NCBI GenBank assembly: GCA_020724865.1
Contig: DYGA01000003.1
Location: forward strand, 87,899-151,898
Reading direction: 5' to 3'
DNA length: 64,000 nt
Origin: Candidatus Paceibacter sp.
GTDB taxonomy: Bacteria; Patescibacteria; ABY1; S139-126
Under the pieces are notes generated by a model, which was not told the origin of the DNA, did not search any database, and saw nothing but the letters and a program-made list of their open reading frames with translations. Shown piece by piece: positions 7,975-16,509 of the stretch; within the stretch, counting starts at the first letter, position 1; every line of letters begins with the position of its first letter. The position numbers and the translations under genes were made by a program.

Positions 7975-9204
7975 ATGAGTATAGTTAAAAAGATTTTAAT
8001 AGCAATATTAGCCGGTTTTTTTGTTTTAGGGGTGTTTTCGGCAGGTCTACTTTATGGTGCTAAAAATGGAATATTAATAAATAATTTAGTTAGGGTTGGG
8101 ACTGGTAAAGTTTTAAATAAAGATATTACTCCCAAACAATATCTGCAGGATGTTAGTTTTTCCTTATACTGGGATCTTTGGGATACTATTCAAAAAAGAT
8201 ATTATGATTTTAAAAATGTAAAAGAAGTTGACATGTTTTATGGATCATTGGCGGGGATGGTAGCAGCCTTAAATGATCCTTATTCTGTATTTTTAAGTCC
8301 CCAAGTTAATGAAGAATTTACCGATGAATTAAGTGGAAAATTTGAAGGTATTGGGGCTGAAATTGGTATTCGCAAAGATCAACTTACCATAATTGCTCCT
8401 TTGCCAGATACACCTGCTTTTCGGGCTGGATTAAAAATTGGCGATAAAATATTGGCAATAGATGGTATTGATACCCAGGGTATGGCTTTAGATAAAGCTG
8501 TTAGTTTAATTCGAGGTGAAAAAGGAACAAAAGTTAAACTGACAATAGCTACTGCCAGTGATAATGAAATTAAAGATGTTGAGATAGTTAGAGACACCAT
8601 AAACATTATTAGCGTTACTTGGGAACAAAAAGATAACCAAACAGCTTACATAAAAATTTCATATTTTAATGAAGATACTTTTGAAAGATTTCGTCAGGCA
8701 GTTGCTGAAGCTTTAAAAAATAATCCAAAAAATATAATCTTAGATTTACGCGGGAATCCAGGCGGGTTTTTGGATACCGCCGTAAAGATTGCAAGTTATT
8801 GGGTAGATAACCAGCCGGTGGTTTTGGAAAAATTGTATGATGGTTCAATTACCACTTTTCCAGCAGTGGGTAAACCAGTATTGAAAGATAAAAAAACTTA
8901 CATTTTAATTAATGGCGGTTCTGCTTCAGCTTCCGAGATTGTTGCTGGGGCATTACAGGATTATAACTTGGCTACTATAGTTGGTGAACAATCATTTGGT
9001 AAAGGTAGTGTTCAAGATCTTATCAACTTTGTTGATGGATCGGCAGTTAAATTAACCGTAGCTAAGTGGTTAACTCCAAAAAGTAATGCTATCGATCAGG
9101 TGGGGATAACCCCAGATGTAGTAGTAGAAATGACATCTGATGATTATGATGAAAATAGAGATCCTCAACTTGATAAAGTTCTAGAATTGATAAAAGAAAA
9201 TTAA
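7975..9204 (+). CDS. C-terminal processing protease, S41 family
   Basis: A 409-residue CtpA/Prc-type serine protease. The N-terminus has one transmembrane segment (about residues 7-27), placing the protease outside the membrane. A PDZ domain follows (GKFEGIGAEIG to LIRGEKGTKVKL, about residues 120-200), then the S41 core. GGSASASEIVAGAL contains the nucleophilic Ser and SFGKGSVQ contains the Lys of the Ser-Lys dyad. These enzymes trim C-termini of periplasmic or surface proteins and often act on peptidoglycan hydrolases. It lies between murA and rplI on the same strand, consistent with a cell-wall role, but the substrate is unknown. Confidence 0.92.
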   Translation: MSIVKKILIAILAGFFVLGVFSAGLLYGAKNGILINNLVRVGTGKVLNKDITPKQYLQDVSFSLYWDLWDTIQKRYYDFKNVKEVDMFYGSLAGMVAALNDPYSVFLSPQVNEEFTDELSGKFEGIGAEIGIRKDQLTIIAPLPDTPAFRAGLKIGDKILAIDGIDTQGMALDKAVSLIRGEKGTKVKLTIATASDNEIKDVEIVRDTINIISVTWEQKDNQTAYIKISYFNEDTFERFRQAVAEALKNNPKNIILDLRGNPGGFLDTAVKIASYWVDNQPVVLEKLYDGSITTFPAVGKPVLKDKKTYILINGGSASASEIVAGALQDYNLATIVGEQSFGKGSVQDLINFVDGSAVKLTVAKWLTPKSNAIDQVGITPDVVVEMTSDDYDENRDPQLDKVLELIKEN

Positions 9205-9208
9205 TATT

Positions 9209-9664
9209 ATGAAAGTAATATTATTGAAGTCATACAAAAATCTTGGACGAGCAGGTGAGTTAAAAGAGGTTAATGAGGGGTATGCTCGAAATTTTTTAAT
9301 TCCGCAAAAAATTGTTAAAGTTGCCGATGATAAAAGTATTAATGATTTCAAAATACAAAAAAAACAACAAGAAAAAAAATTTTTAAAAATCAATGCTATT
9401 AAACAGGAATTTATAAATAAATTAAACCAACATAAAATTGAAATTATTAGACCAGCCAATGAAGCCGGCGTATTATTTGCTCAAGTTAAAAAAGATGATA
9501 TAGCAGCAGTTTTACAACAATATAATTTGCCCAATATTGATATTAAAATTTCAGAATGTCATTTTAAGAATATAGGTAATCATCAGGTAGAGATAAATTT
9601 TCCTGACAAGACTAATTATCAATTAGTCATAAATATAAAACCGCTAAAAAATTATGAAAAATAA
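9209..9664 (+). CDS. rplI: 50S ribosomal protein bL9
   Basis: A 151-residue bL9. The N-terminal RNA-binding domain is clear (VILLKSYKNLGRAGELKEVNEGYARNFL is the family signature region), followed by the long connecting helix (about residues 45-75, rich in K, Q and E) and the second domain. bL9 binds 23S rRNA near L1 and affects frame maintenance. Some CPR lineages are reported to lack bL9, so its presence is a weak taxonomic clue against Microgenomates-type lineages. The gene starts 4 bases after ctpA and overlaps the start of pyrG by 11 bases, which suggests translational coupling. Confidence 0.95.
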   Translation: MKVILLKSYKNLGRAGELKEVNEGYARNFLIPQKIVKVADDKSINDFKIQKKQQEKKFLKINAIKQEFINKLNQHKIEIIRPANEAGVLFAQVKKDDIAAVLQQYNLPNIDIKISECHFKNIGNHQVEINFPDKTNYQLVINIKPLKNYEK

Positions 9665-11306
9665 AAAAACAAAGTTCATTTTTGTGATGGGTGGAGTTTT
9701 GTCTGGTTTGGGTAAAGGTATAGCTACCTCATCAATTGCTAAATTATTGCAGAGTCGCGGTTTTAAAGTAACTGCGATGAAAATTGATCCTTACATAAAT
9801 GTTGACGCTGGTACAATGAATCCCACCGAACATGGTGAGGTATTTGTGACCAAAGATGGCTTGGAAACAGATCAGGATATAGGTAATTATGAAAGATTTT
9901 TAGATTTAGAATTAGACGCAGACAACTATATGACCCAAGGTTCGGTTTGGCAAACAGTCATAAATAAAGAGAGAAACCTTGAATATGGCGGTAAATGTGT
10001 TGAACCAGTACCTCATATACCAGATGAAGTAATTCGACGTATTAAAAAATTAGCGAACAAATCTAAAGCTGATTTTGTAATGATAGAAATTGGGGGTACT
10101 GTTGGTGAATATCAAAATTTTATTTTTTTGGAAGCCGCTAGAATGATGAAATTAAAAATGCCAAATCAAGTTATGTCAATCATGGTTTCATATTTACCCA
10201 TACCTTCAAAGATAGGTGAAATGAAAACAAAACCTACTCAAACTGCAGTAAAAACATTAAATTCGGCTGGTATCCAACCAGATTTCATTTTAGCTCGAAG
10301 CGAAAAAGTTTTAGATCATAAACGTAAAGAAAAAATTTCAACATTTTGTAATGTAGCTATTGAGGATGTAATTTCTTCTCCAGATGTAGACAATATTTAT
10401 CAAGTGCCAATAGTTTATCGGCAGCAAAATCTTGATAAAAGAATATTGTTGAAGTTTAAGATGAAAGCAAATAACCGTGACCTGCAAGATTGGCAAAAAA
10501 AATTGTTGGAAATTCCCAAAAAGACTCGTAAAAAAGTAAAAATTGGTTTGGTAGGAAAATATTTTTCTACCGGTTCATTTACTTTATCTGATTCTTATAT
10601 TTCAGTAATTGAATCATTAAAATTTGCAGCTTGGTATCATAAATTTAATATAGAATTTGTTTGGATAGACAGCGAAAGTATAGAAAAAGGTAAAACAGAT
10701 CTTAAGGTTTTAAATGATTTTGCTGGCATAGTTGTACCTGGCGGTTTTGGTAGCCGCGGAGTGGAAGGAATTATACAAGCTATAGAGTTTATAAGAAAAA
10801 GTAAAATACCGTATTTTGGACTTTGTTATGGTATGCAATTAGCTTGTATAGAGTTTGCCAGAAATGTTTTAAAGTTAAAGGATGCTAATACGACCGAAAT
10901 TGATAAACAGACAACCAATCCAATAATTGATTTAATGAGCGAACAAAAACAAAATATCAAAGATGCTCGTTATGGTGGCACTATGAGATTGGGGGATTAT
11001 AGTTGTCAATTAGTTCCTAAAACTATAGCTGCCCAAGCTTATAATTCTACTTCGGTTGTAGAAAGACACCGACATCGTTATGAATTTAATAATAAATATT
11101 TAAATAAAATAACTAAAGCTGGATTGATTGTATCTGGAATAAATAAAAAGAGGAATTTAGTTGAAATAGTTGAGCTAACTGATCATCCATTTTTTGTCGG
11201 TGTCCAATTTCATCCGGAATTTAAATCTCGGCCACTCCGCCCTCATCCCTTATTTTTACAATTTATTAGTGCGGCCATCAAAAGGCAAGAATATAAAAAC
11301 AAATAA
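9654..11306 (+). CDS. pyrG: CTP synthase
   Basis: A 550-residue enzyme that aminates UTP to CTP using ATP and glutamine. The synthetase half begins with FVMGGVLSGLGKGIATSSIA (P-loop region), followed by KIDPYINVDAGTMNP and EHGEVFVTKDG. The glutaminase half has the oxyanion GGFG, the nucleophile Cys in GLCYGMQLA, and the His-x-Glu pair in FHPEFKSRP. In the nucleophile elbow the usual GICLGMQ is GLCYGMQ, a mild change. The length is normal. This is the last gene of the murA run and is closed by a strong bidirectional terminator. Confidence 0.96.
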   Translation: MKNKKTKFIFVMGGVLSGLGKGIATSSIAKLLQSRGFKVTAMKIDPYINVDAGTMNPTEHGEVFVTKDGLETDQDIGNYERFLDLELDADNYMTQGSVWQTVINKERNLEYGGKCVEPVPHIPDEVIRRIKKLANKSKADFVMIEIGGTVGEYQNFIFLEAARMMKLKMPNQVMSIMVSYLPIPSKIGEMKTKPTQTAVKTLNSAGIQPDFILARSEKVLDHKRKEKISTFCNVAIEDVISSPDVDNIYQVPIVYRQQNLDKRILLKFKMKANNRDLQDWQKKLLEIPKKTRKKVKIGLVGKYFSTGSFTLSDSYISVIESLKFAAWYHKFNIEFVWIDSESIEKGKTDLKVLNDFAGIVVPGGFGSRGVEGIIQAIEFIRKSKIPYFGLCYGMQLACIEFARNVLKLKDANTTEIDKQTTNPIIDLMSEQKQNIKDARYGGTMRLGDYSCQLVPKTIAAQAYNSTSVVERHRHRYEFNNKYLNKITKAGLIVSGINKKRNLVEIVELTDHPFFVGVQFHPEFKSRPLRPHPLFLQFISAAIKRQEYKNK

Positions 11307-11310
11307 ATAA

Positions 11311-11343
11311 AATAAAGTCCGTCTCACCGAGACGGACTTTATT
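11311..11343. terminator. Bidirectional intrinsic terminator, pyrG / rpmA
   Basis: A perfect 15-bp stem (11311-11325 paired with 11329-11343, core AAGTCCGTCTC) with an ACC loop. The A/T-rich base of the stem gives a U-tract in either direction. It sits between convergent pyrG and rpmA and is the clearest terminator in the window. Confidence 0.9.
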
Positions 11344-11358
11344 TAATATTTATTTTAA

Positions 11359-11637
11359 TTATTTACTAATTACGTGTACGTATTTAGTTAATTTTTTTTG
11401 GCCATTGAATCGAGTTACTTTTTTAGTTTGAAATGAAACAATCCCAGCTGTTTTAGCCATTAACGTGTCGTCACCACCTTTGATAACATTTTTTCCTGGT
11501 CTTATTTTTGTACCTCGCTGTCTGACTAATATATTTCCAGGTTTTGCAATTTGCCCAGCAAACATTTTTATTCCCAAGCGTTTACTAACGCTATCACGGC
11601 CTAAGCTTGTTGAACCGCCTGCCTTTTTATGCGCCAT
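11359..11637 (-). CDS. rpmA: 50S ribosomal protein bL27
   Basis: A 92-residue bL27. The N-terminal MAHKKAGGSTSLGRDS is the tail that reaches the peptidyl-transferase centre. It begins directly with AHKK, without the cleavable Firmicutes-type extension. IKMFAGQIAKPGNILVRQRGT and GGDDTLMAKTAGIVSF are family blocks. rpmA often follows rplU in bacteria, but no rplU is present upstream here; the gene stands alone and faces nfu divergently. It has a strong promoter (TTGACA, 16-base spacer, TG-extended TATTAT) and ends at the shared terminator. Confidence 0.96.
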   Translation of the reverse strand: MAHKKAGGSTSLGRDSVSKRLGIKMFAGQIAKPGNILVRQRGTKIRPGKNVIKGGDDTLMAKTAGIVSFQTKKVTRFNGQKKLTKYVHVISK

Positions 11638-11675
11638 AAATAATTAATGTTAATAATTTTATATTGGTAATGATA

Positions 11676-11703
11676 ATAATATCATAAAATAAGGTATTGT
11701 CAA
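11676..11703 (-). promoter_or_regulatory. rpmA promoter
   Basis: On the minus strand there is a perfect TTGACA (11698-11703), a 16-base spacer ending in TGA, and TATTAT (11676-11681). This is the best match to sigma70 consensus in the region, as expected for a ribosomal protein gene. The -35 overlaps the -35 of the opposite nfu promoter. Confidence 0.65.
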
Positions 11704-11725
11704 GATAAATTTCAATTGCTAAAGT
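11697..11725 (+). promoter_or_regulatory. nfu promoter, apparently leaderless
   Basis: TTGTCA (11697-11702), 17 bases, then TAAAGT (11720-11725), followed by exactly six bases and the ATG at 11732. Transcription would begin at or next to the A of the start codon. It overlaps the divergent rpmA promoter at the -35. Confidence 0.5.
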
Positions 11726-11731
11726 TAATAC

Positions 11732-11995
11732 ATGAAGAAAAAAAGATTGTATAAAAATGAATTAACTTCAAGTATTTTAAATAAATATATTAATTCTAAA
11801 ATTAAACCATACATCCAGCTTGATGGGGGAGATATAGAGTTTATATCTTACAGTAAATCAACTGGTCAAGTCAAAGTTAAGTTATTAGGCGCTTGTGTTG
11901 GTTGTCCTTTATCCTCAATTACTTTAAAGATGGGGGTTGAAAAGCAATTACAAAGTAAATTTCCCGAAATTACTGAAGTAATAATGATTGACTGA
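11732..11995 (+). CDS. NifU-like (Nfu-type) Fe-S scaffold protein
   Basis: An 87-residue protein made of the NifU C-terminal domain alone. Its signature is the CVGCPLSS motif (CxxC near residues 53-56), which holds a transient Fe-S cluster at a dimer interface. YIQLDGGDIEFISY is the family block before it. Such small Nfu proteins deliver clusters to apo-proteins in the cytoplasm. No IscS/SufS partner is in the window. The gene is monocistronic and ends in TGA. It is convergent with the end of the pilus operon, with a single base between the two stop codons and no visible terminator. Confidence 0.9.
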   Translation: MKKKRLYKNELTSSILNKYINSKIKPYIQLDGGDIEFISYSKSTGQVKVKLLGACVGCPLSSITLKMGVEKQLQSKFPEITEVIMID

Positions 11996-11996
11996 T

Positions 11997-12350
11997 TTAA
12001 AAATTTATTTGTGGACTGATATTGTCAAAATTTGAGTTGTTTTTTAAATATTGTTGACTTAAATTTTGGGAAAATATATTGGAGAATTTATCCCAATTAT
12101 AATTTGTTGGTTTTAATTTGTTTTCAAAATTTAATTCCACTTCGTCTAATAGTTTTGTGTTGATAGTGGCAGGTGCGATATCACTTTGCAAAACTATTAT
12201 TTGCTTGGCAGAAATAATAGTTTGATAAAAGTTAAAGTAAAGAAAAAAACCAATAATTAAGATGATCAATATAGAAAAAATTATTGATATTGATTTTAGA
12301 TTTTTTAAAAAAAATGAATTAAATTTTTTGAATATTTTGTTTAATTTCAT
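11997..12350 (-). CDS. Small membrane protein at the end of the pilus operon
   Basis: About 117 residues from the ATG at 12350; an upstream in-frame TTG at 12362 would overlap pilO by 10 bases and is less likely. A basic N-terminus is followed by one transmembrane segment (about residues 23-43) and an Asn-rich soluble tail, so the topology is like PilN and PilO. It directly follows pilO as the last gene of the operon, the place where other bacteria encode PilP. I see no PilP-like lipobox or beta-domain signature and do not call it PilP. An accessory role in the pilus platform is inference from position. Confidence 0.65.
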   Translation of the reverse strand: MKLNKIFKKFNSFFLKNLKSISIIFSILIILIIGFFLYFNFYQTIISAKQIIVLQSDIAPATINTKLLDEVELNFENKLKPTNYNWDKFSNIFSQNLSQQYLKNNSNFDNISPQINF

Positions 12351-12352
12351 AT

Positions 12353-12889
12353 TTATTGCCAATACATATTAGCTTCAATCGAAGTCATTACTTCGTTACC
12401 TTGTTGGTTAAAGGTTAGTTTATAAATGTTTATATAATATTGTTTGTGTTGCAATTCTTCTATAAAACGTAAAGTATTTACGTAAGAACCATTAAGAGTC
12501 AATTGTACAGTAATTGGAGTTGGAGTTTTTGGTTTTTCGAAATCGGGGAGTTTTATTGAGTGATTAATATTATTTGCTTCAGCTGTTTTTTCAATATCAT
12601 TTATAAAGTCCAGGGTATTTTCAGTCTTAATTATTATTTCGTTTATTTTTTCCAGTCTTGTTTGGGAACGTTCTATTTCCAGATTTATTTTTTTCAAAGA
12701 CATACCCTGTTGATACTTTGTTTCTAATTCTAGGCGTGTTTGATAAATTTGTTTATTTAAATCAATAATATCCAAAATAGTTTTGGCGGTAAAAAATATT
12801 GTACTTAAAAGTAATATAACCAATAGTACAATTGTTACATTTAAAGTTGTAGAATTTTCTTTTTGATTTTTTGAATTTAATTTATTCAT
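12353..12889 (-). CDS. pilO: Type IV pilus PilO-like protein
   Basis: A 178-residue bitopic protein: a short cytoplasmic N-terminus, one transmembrane helix (about residues 18-38), a coiled-coil stretch (about 40-95) and a small C-terminal alpha/beta domain. The domain has PITVQLTLNGSYVNTLRFIEELQ, the usual ferredoxin-like PilO segment. PilO pairs with PilN to form the inner-membrane alignment ring of type IV pili. It overlaps the pilN end by 8 bases. The sequence is divergent and the name rests on architecture plus gene order pilM-pilN-pilO. Confidence 0.8.
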   Translation of the reverse strand: MNKLNSKNQKENSTTLNVTIVLLVILLLSTIFFTAKTILDIIDLNKQIYQTRLELETKYQQGMSLKKINLEIERSQTRLEKINEIIIKTENTLDFINDIEKTAEANNINHSIKLPDFEKPKTPTPITVQLTLNGSYVNTLRFIEELQHKQYYINIYKLTFNQQGNEVMTSIEANMYWQ

Positions 12890-13421
12890 CGCAGGATAAT
12901 TTATTTATAGTGCCAGTAATCGAAAAATCAATATTTTGTTTTTTTAGTAAAGTGTTGAGAGGTAAGGATATTTCACTTATAAAATCACACTCTTCTAGAT
13001 TTTGTTTTAAATCCAATAAATTTTCTCGGTTATTACTTATACCAATTAAATTGACTTTTTTTTCTGACATATTAATCTCAATTTTACTTAAATAAATGCC
13101 ATTTTTAATTTTACTGTTCAAATTATATAAAAACAGTGCCCAATCAGTATATTCTTTTTGAATATCGTTTAAGATTTTAATTTGTTTATTGTAGTTATTT
13201 ACACGTTCGTTTATTTTTTGATTTGATATTTTTAAAGCCGTTGCTTGAGTTTGGACCTCGTTGAATTTTTTTAATAAAATTAACTTCGCTCCAAACAAAA
13301 CACCGCTGATAACCAGAGACAAAGTTAAAATAATAGAAATTACTGTTTTAATGATCACATATTTCCACATCAAATTGGAATTGGTTTTTTCTGAAATTGG
13401 TAGTAAATTTAATTCAATCAT
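12882..13421 (-). CDS. pilN: Type IV pilus PilN-like protein
   Basis: A 179-residue bitopic protein. The cytoplasmic N-terminus MIELNLLPISEK carries the INLLP-type motif by which PilN binds PilM. One transmembrane segment (about residues 22-46) is followed by a coiled coil and a C-terminal alpha/beta domain (YLSKIEINMSEKKVNLIGIS). It starts 1 base after the pilM stop. PilM, PilN and PilO together couple the cytoplasmic assembly ATPase to the pilus platform. Confidence 0.85.
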   Translation of the reverse strand: MIELNLLPISEKTNSNLMWKYVIIKTVISIILTLSLVISGVLFGAKLILLKKFNEVQTQATALKISNQKINERVNNYNKQIKILNDIQKEYTDWALFLYNLNSKIKNGIYLSKIEINMSEKKVNLIGISNNRENLLDLKQNLEECDFISEISLPLNTLLKKQNIDFSITGTINKLSCDE

Positions 13422-13422
13422 A

Positions 13423-14469
13423 TTATTTTATAGCCAAACCAATAGCAGTAGTTAATGATAATAATTGTTCAGTCGGTAGATTTAAATTTTTACTTATTTT
13501 AATATTGGTGCTAATATCTGCCACTTCAGTAGGTAAACCGACTTTTTCAGATAAAATTTTATTCAATTGAATCATATTAGCTCCGCCTCCGGTGAGGAGT
13601 AGTTTTTCAATTGTAGTGGATTTAGCAATATTTTCTTGGTAGTATTTTAAACCAGTATTTATTTCGTTAGCCAAATTATCTAATTCTTTTTCTAAAATAA
13701 TTTTAATTCCACCTTTGCATTTTTTTTCATCTAAACCACAAATTATTTTTGCTGCTTCAGCTTGACGAGGGGATATTTTTAATGTTTGACTTATCACTTG
13801 GGTGATTTTATTACCACTAATTGGTAGACTAAGGCTAAATTGTACAGCGTCTTGAGCACAAATAATTAAACTACTACGATTTGCTCCTAAATCAACAATC
13901 GCTTGAGCTTGTTCTAACATTTTTTCTTTGGGATAAATTGCTCTGGCTATAGCTAAAGCCTCAATTTCTAATGATAAAGGTACAAAGCCGGCCAGTTTAA
14001 TCATTTTAGTGTAATCATCGACAATTTCTTTGGGAGCGGCACCAATAACTACCGGAATTTCTTTATCATTTTTTTTATTTTCTAAGATATGATAATCAAA
14101 ATAAATTTCATCTAAAGAAAATGGCAGATGATGTTCAGCTGCCCAGTCGATAGCTGAAGGAATTTCTGTTTCCGATACATGAGGCAAATAAATAATTTTT
14201 ATAAAAGTTTGTTTTTCAGGGAGACAAGCATGAACAAATTTTGTTTTGATTTTAGGACCATAAGCTGAATTTACCAGTTCTTTGATTAAGTTGGAGCTTT
14301 CTTGGAGTTTAATAATTTTGCCATTTTCAAAATAACCGGGTGGCACATTGGCTTTGTTGTAATTTACTAGCTCAAAAATGTTTTTTTTATTTATTACTGC
14401 AGCTAATTTAAAAGATAAATCACTAATATCAAGTCCAAAATATGAAATTTTTTTATTACTGAAAATCAT
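13423..14469 (-). CDS. pilM: Type IV pilus assembly protein PilM
   Basis: An actin-like ATPase, 348 residues from the ATG at 14469 (MIFSNKKISYFGLDIS). A longer frame to 14523 would overlap the upstream gene and lacks conserved residues. The fold is FtsA/PilM-like: GLDISDLSFKL is phosphate loop 1, DLGANRSSLII is phosphate loop 2, and LLTGGGANMIQL is the adenosine-binding motif. PilM sits in the cytoplasm and binds PilN. A promoter with -10 TATAAT ends exactly six bases before this ATG, which supports the start and suggests pilMNO can be expressed separately from pilBC. Confidence 0.92.
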   Translation of the reverse strand: MIFSNKKISYFGLDISDLSFKLAAVINKKNIFELVNYNKANVPPGYFENGKIIKLQESSNLIKELVNSAYGPKIKTKFVHACLPEKQTFIKIIYLPHVSETEIPSAIDWAAEHHLPFSLDEIYFDYHILENKKNDKEIPVVIGAAPKEIVDDYTKMIKLAGFVPLSLEIEALAIARAIYPKEKMLEQAQAIVDLGANRSSLIICAQDAVQFSLSLPISGNKITQVISQTLKISPRQAEAAKIICGLDEKKCKGGIKIILEKELDNLANEINTGLKYYQENIAKSTTIEKLLLTGGGANMIQLNKILSEKVGLPTEVADISTNIKISKNLNLPTEQLLSLTTAIGLAIK

Positions 14470-14475
14470 AGATAT

Positions 14476-14504
14476 ATTATACCTAATTTGGCAATTCTTC
14501 CCAA
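14476..14504 (-). promoter_or_regulatory. Internal promoter for pilMNO, apparently leaderless
   Basis: On the minus strand: TTGGGA (14499-14504), 17 bases, a perfect TATAAT (14476-14481), then six bases and the ATG at 14469. It lies across the stop codon of the preceding pilin-like gene. Confidence 0.5.
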
Positions 14505-15883
14505 GAAATGAAAGTGTAATCACCAGTGGTGGGAAAATAGGGAGGTGGGGAGTATGTTAGTTTGGAATCATAAATGCTTTTAGTAGTTTGATAGCCATCA
14601 ATAACATTGTTTGAGCTGTTGACCCAAGTCCAGGTCCAAGTTTTATTAGTTATAATACCTCCATAAACCTCTATATAATTTTTAATACGTCTGTCTCTTG
14701 AATTATAGTAATAAGCTCGATAAACTCGTCCTTTTTGTGCCAACATTATGGCATCAATGTTAAGATTAGATGGTGCGTGACGTGGAACTTGAATGTTTTT
14801 TTGAGCAATTAAGCCTAGTCTATTCGTGTCATCGCGCTCTACATAATTTATATTGCCGTTAATGTAAATACTGGTATTAGTATTTGGATTATCGGGAAAA
14901 TCAGCAGAAACCAGTATGATATTTCCTTTAACTATTCCTTCAACCCAGACATCATCTTCAATAAAAATTACACCATTAGTTGGTAAGGAAAAGTTGCCGA
15001 CGTATGTTTGAGTGTTTATTTCTTCTGCTTTATATTCATAACCAGAAAAGTCATCATCGTCAATCTGGTATAAACTTGGTTTTAGACTTGTGACGCGATA
15101 AAGATCATAACTACCGTTGTTTAAAAAAATTAGATGATATCCATAATTTGATCCATTGTAGTAGTGGCCATTAGTTTGTGCTATAGATTTTATATTAGCC
15201 AAGTCGATAGTTATCGTATTAAAATCAATTTCTGGGACAGGAAATTTCCACAGATCATTATTAGGTCCTGCGCCCCAAACGCCTGGCTTTTCTTCATAAT
15301 TGCAGCCGTGTGAAGGGGTACAAATATAAGTTGATTTAGCTGATGTTATCAATGAATCGTTAGTTCCATCAATCCTTATTCCCCCGTTGGAATGCATTTC
15401 GCCCGAAACGCCTTCATTTTCACCAAGCCAAACATCAGAATTAGATAAAAAAGAAAAATGAGCTAGTGATGCTTTTCCATATTTAACTTCTATTGTTTTT
15501 TTAACATTAGGATATTTATTTATCCAGCCAGTTGATTTTATTGTTACAATTGTTGAACCAATCGGTGGAGGTGTTATTTCAAGGCTAAAACTGCCAATTA
15601 TGCCGGTTGTTGGGTCTTGGTATTGATGGACATAAGGTCCAGGATTATTGGTACCGTCGGTAAAATCAGTTGGGTCGTGTGCTAGATGCCAACGGTAATA
15701 GTTAATTCCGGCTTCAGCTATGTGAAGTGCTTGGAGACGGGCAATTAAAATATTATTTAATTTTTTTTGCTGGAATACTACTCCAAGTAGACTGCTAATT
15801 ATTAATAAAAATACTCCTGTTAAAACGATGATCAGTATTAGTACATTTCCGCGATTAGAGATAATTTTTTCTTTTGTTTTCAT
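14483..15883 (-). CDS. PilX-like pilus-associated protein
   Basis: A 466-residue protein with a PilX-type N-terminus: a basic start, then RGNVLILIIVLTGVFLLIIS, a hydrophobic helix after a Gly that resembles a prepilin cleavage site but lacks the Glu at +5. ALHIAEAGINYYRW is the PilX-like segment found in pilin-locus proteins of many bacteria. The rest is predicted beta-rich and extracellular, with only a few Cys (CTPSHGC) and many Asn, Gly and Tyr residues. It overlaps the PilW-like gene by 4 bases. A minor-pilin or tip-complex role is inferred from operon position and N-terminal architecture. Confidence 0.75.
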   Translation of the reverse strand: MKTKEKIISNRGNVLILIIVLTGVFLLIISSLLGVVFQQKKLNNILIARLQALHIAEAGINYYRWHLAHDPTDFTDGTNNPGPYVHQYQDPTTGIIGSFSLEITPPPIGSTIVTIKSTGWINKYPNVKKTIEVKYGKASLAHFSFLSNSDVWLGENEGVSGEMHSNGGIRIDGTNDSLITSAKSTYICTPSHGCNYEEKPGVWGAGPNNDLWKFPVPEIDFNTITIDLANIKSIAQTNGHYYNGSNYGYHLIFLNNGSYDLYRVTSLKPSLYQIDDDDFSGYEYKAEEINTQTYVGNFSLPTNGVIFIEDDVWVEGIVKGNIILVSADFPDNPNTNTSIYINGNINYVERDDTNRLGLIAQKNIQVPRHAPSNLNIDAIMLAQKGRVYRAYYYNSRDRRIKNYIEVYGGIITNKTWTWTWVNSSNNVIDGYQTTKSIYDSKLTYSPPPYFPTTGDYTFISWEELPN

Positions 15884-16509
15884 AGGTTGTTTTTTAAATT
15901 TCTGATTTGAACATCAGTTTCCAGATCAAAGTTTTCTGGCGCGCGATTGGGATTAATATTAATTCTTAAAAAAACGTGAATCAGTTTTGTTTCAATTAAC
16001 CGAGCTGGTGCGGGCAAAGGATTATTAGTGGTGTCGTATGGGTAATTGCCGTTGTAATATATAAAAATTGGAAGTGTGTCGTTGTGTACATTAGTTGAAA
16101 TAGTAGTAATAACTTCATTTTCAGCTTCATAAACTAGAGGATTACCAGTTGCCTCGATAACGCCTTTCTTGAGATTGGTGCCTTCAAGAAAATATCTTAC
16201 GCGTTCAGTGCTTATATCTTCATCAATATCAGTATAAAATATAATTTCATAGTCCCCAGCGTATTCTAGTCCATATGAACCAGTTTCTGATTTAGAAAGT
16301 TCGCGTAATTCTTGAGCCATTGTGTCAATTCCATTTTTTGCTTGACGAATGGCTTCTAGCTGTTCTTGACCGAAAGCGGCACTGCGGTAACTTTGGATAG
16401 CAAAGTTATTCCAAGCTAAAATTAATATAATGAAAATAGATAGAGTAATGATTATTTCCAGTAACGTCAAACCTTGCTGAGTAGTTAATGATTTATTATA
16501 TATCTTCAT
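15880..16509 (-). CDS. PilW/GspJ-like minor prepilin
   Basis: A 209-residue prepilin. QQGLTLLEIIITLSIFIIL near the N-terminus is a class III signal: cleavage after Gly, a Glu at position +5, then a hydrophobic helix. The soluble C-terminal part has AKNGIDTMAQELREL and a later beta-rich section, as in PilW/GspJ-type minor pilins. It overlaps both neighbours by 4 bases, so the three pilin-like genes appear translationally coupled. Processing would need a PilD-type peptidase, which is not in this window. Confidence 0.85.
   Translation of the reverse strand: MKIYNKSLTTQQGLTLLEIIITLSIFIILILAWNNFAIQSYRSAAFGQEQLEAIRQAKNGIDTMAQELRELSKSETGSYGLEYAGDYEIIFYTDIDEDISTERVRYFLEGTNLKKGVIEATGNPLVYEAENEVITTISTNVHNDTLPIFIYYNGNYPYDTTNNPLPAPARLIETKLIHVFLRININPNRAPENFDLETDVQIRNLKNNL

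Noticed and set aside
11997..12350. Calling the last gene of the pilus operon PilP
   Set aside because: It lacks a lipobox and a PilP-like domain. Position alone is not enough.
14470..14523. N-terminal extension of pilM
   Set aside because: It overlaps the upstream gene and adds no conserved residues. The ATG at 14469 is preceded by a well-placed promoter.
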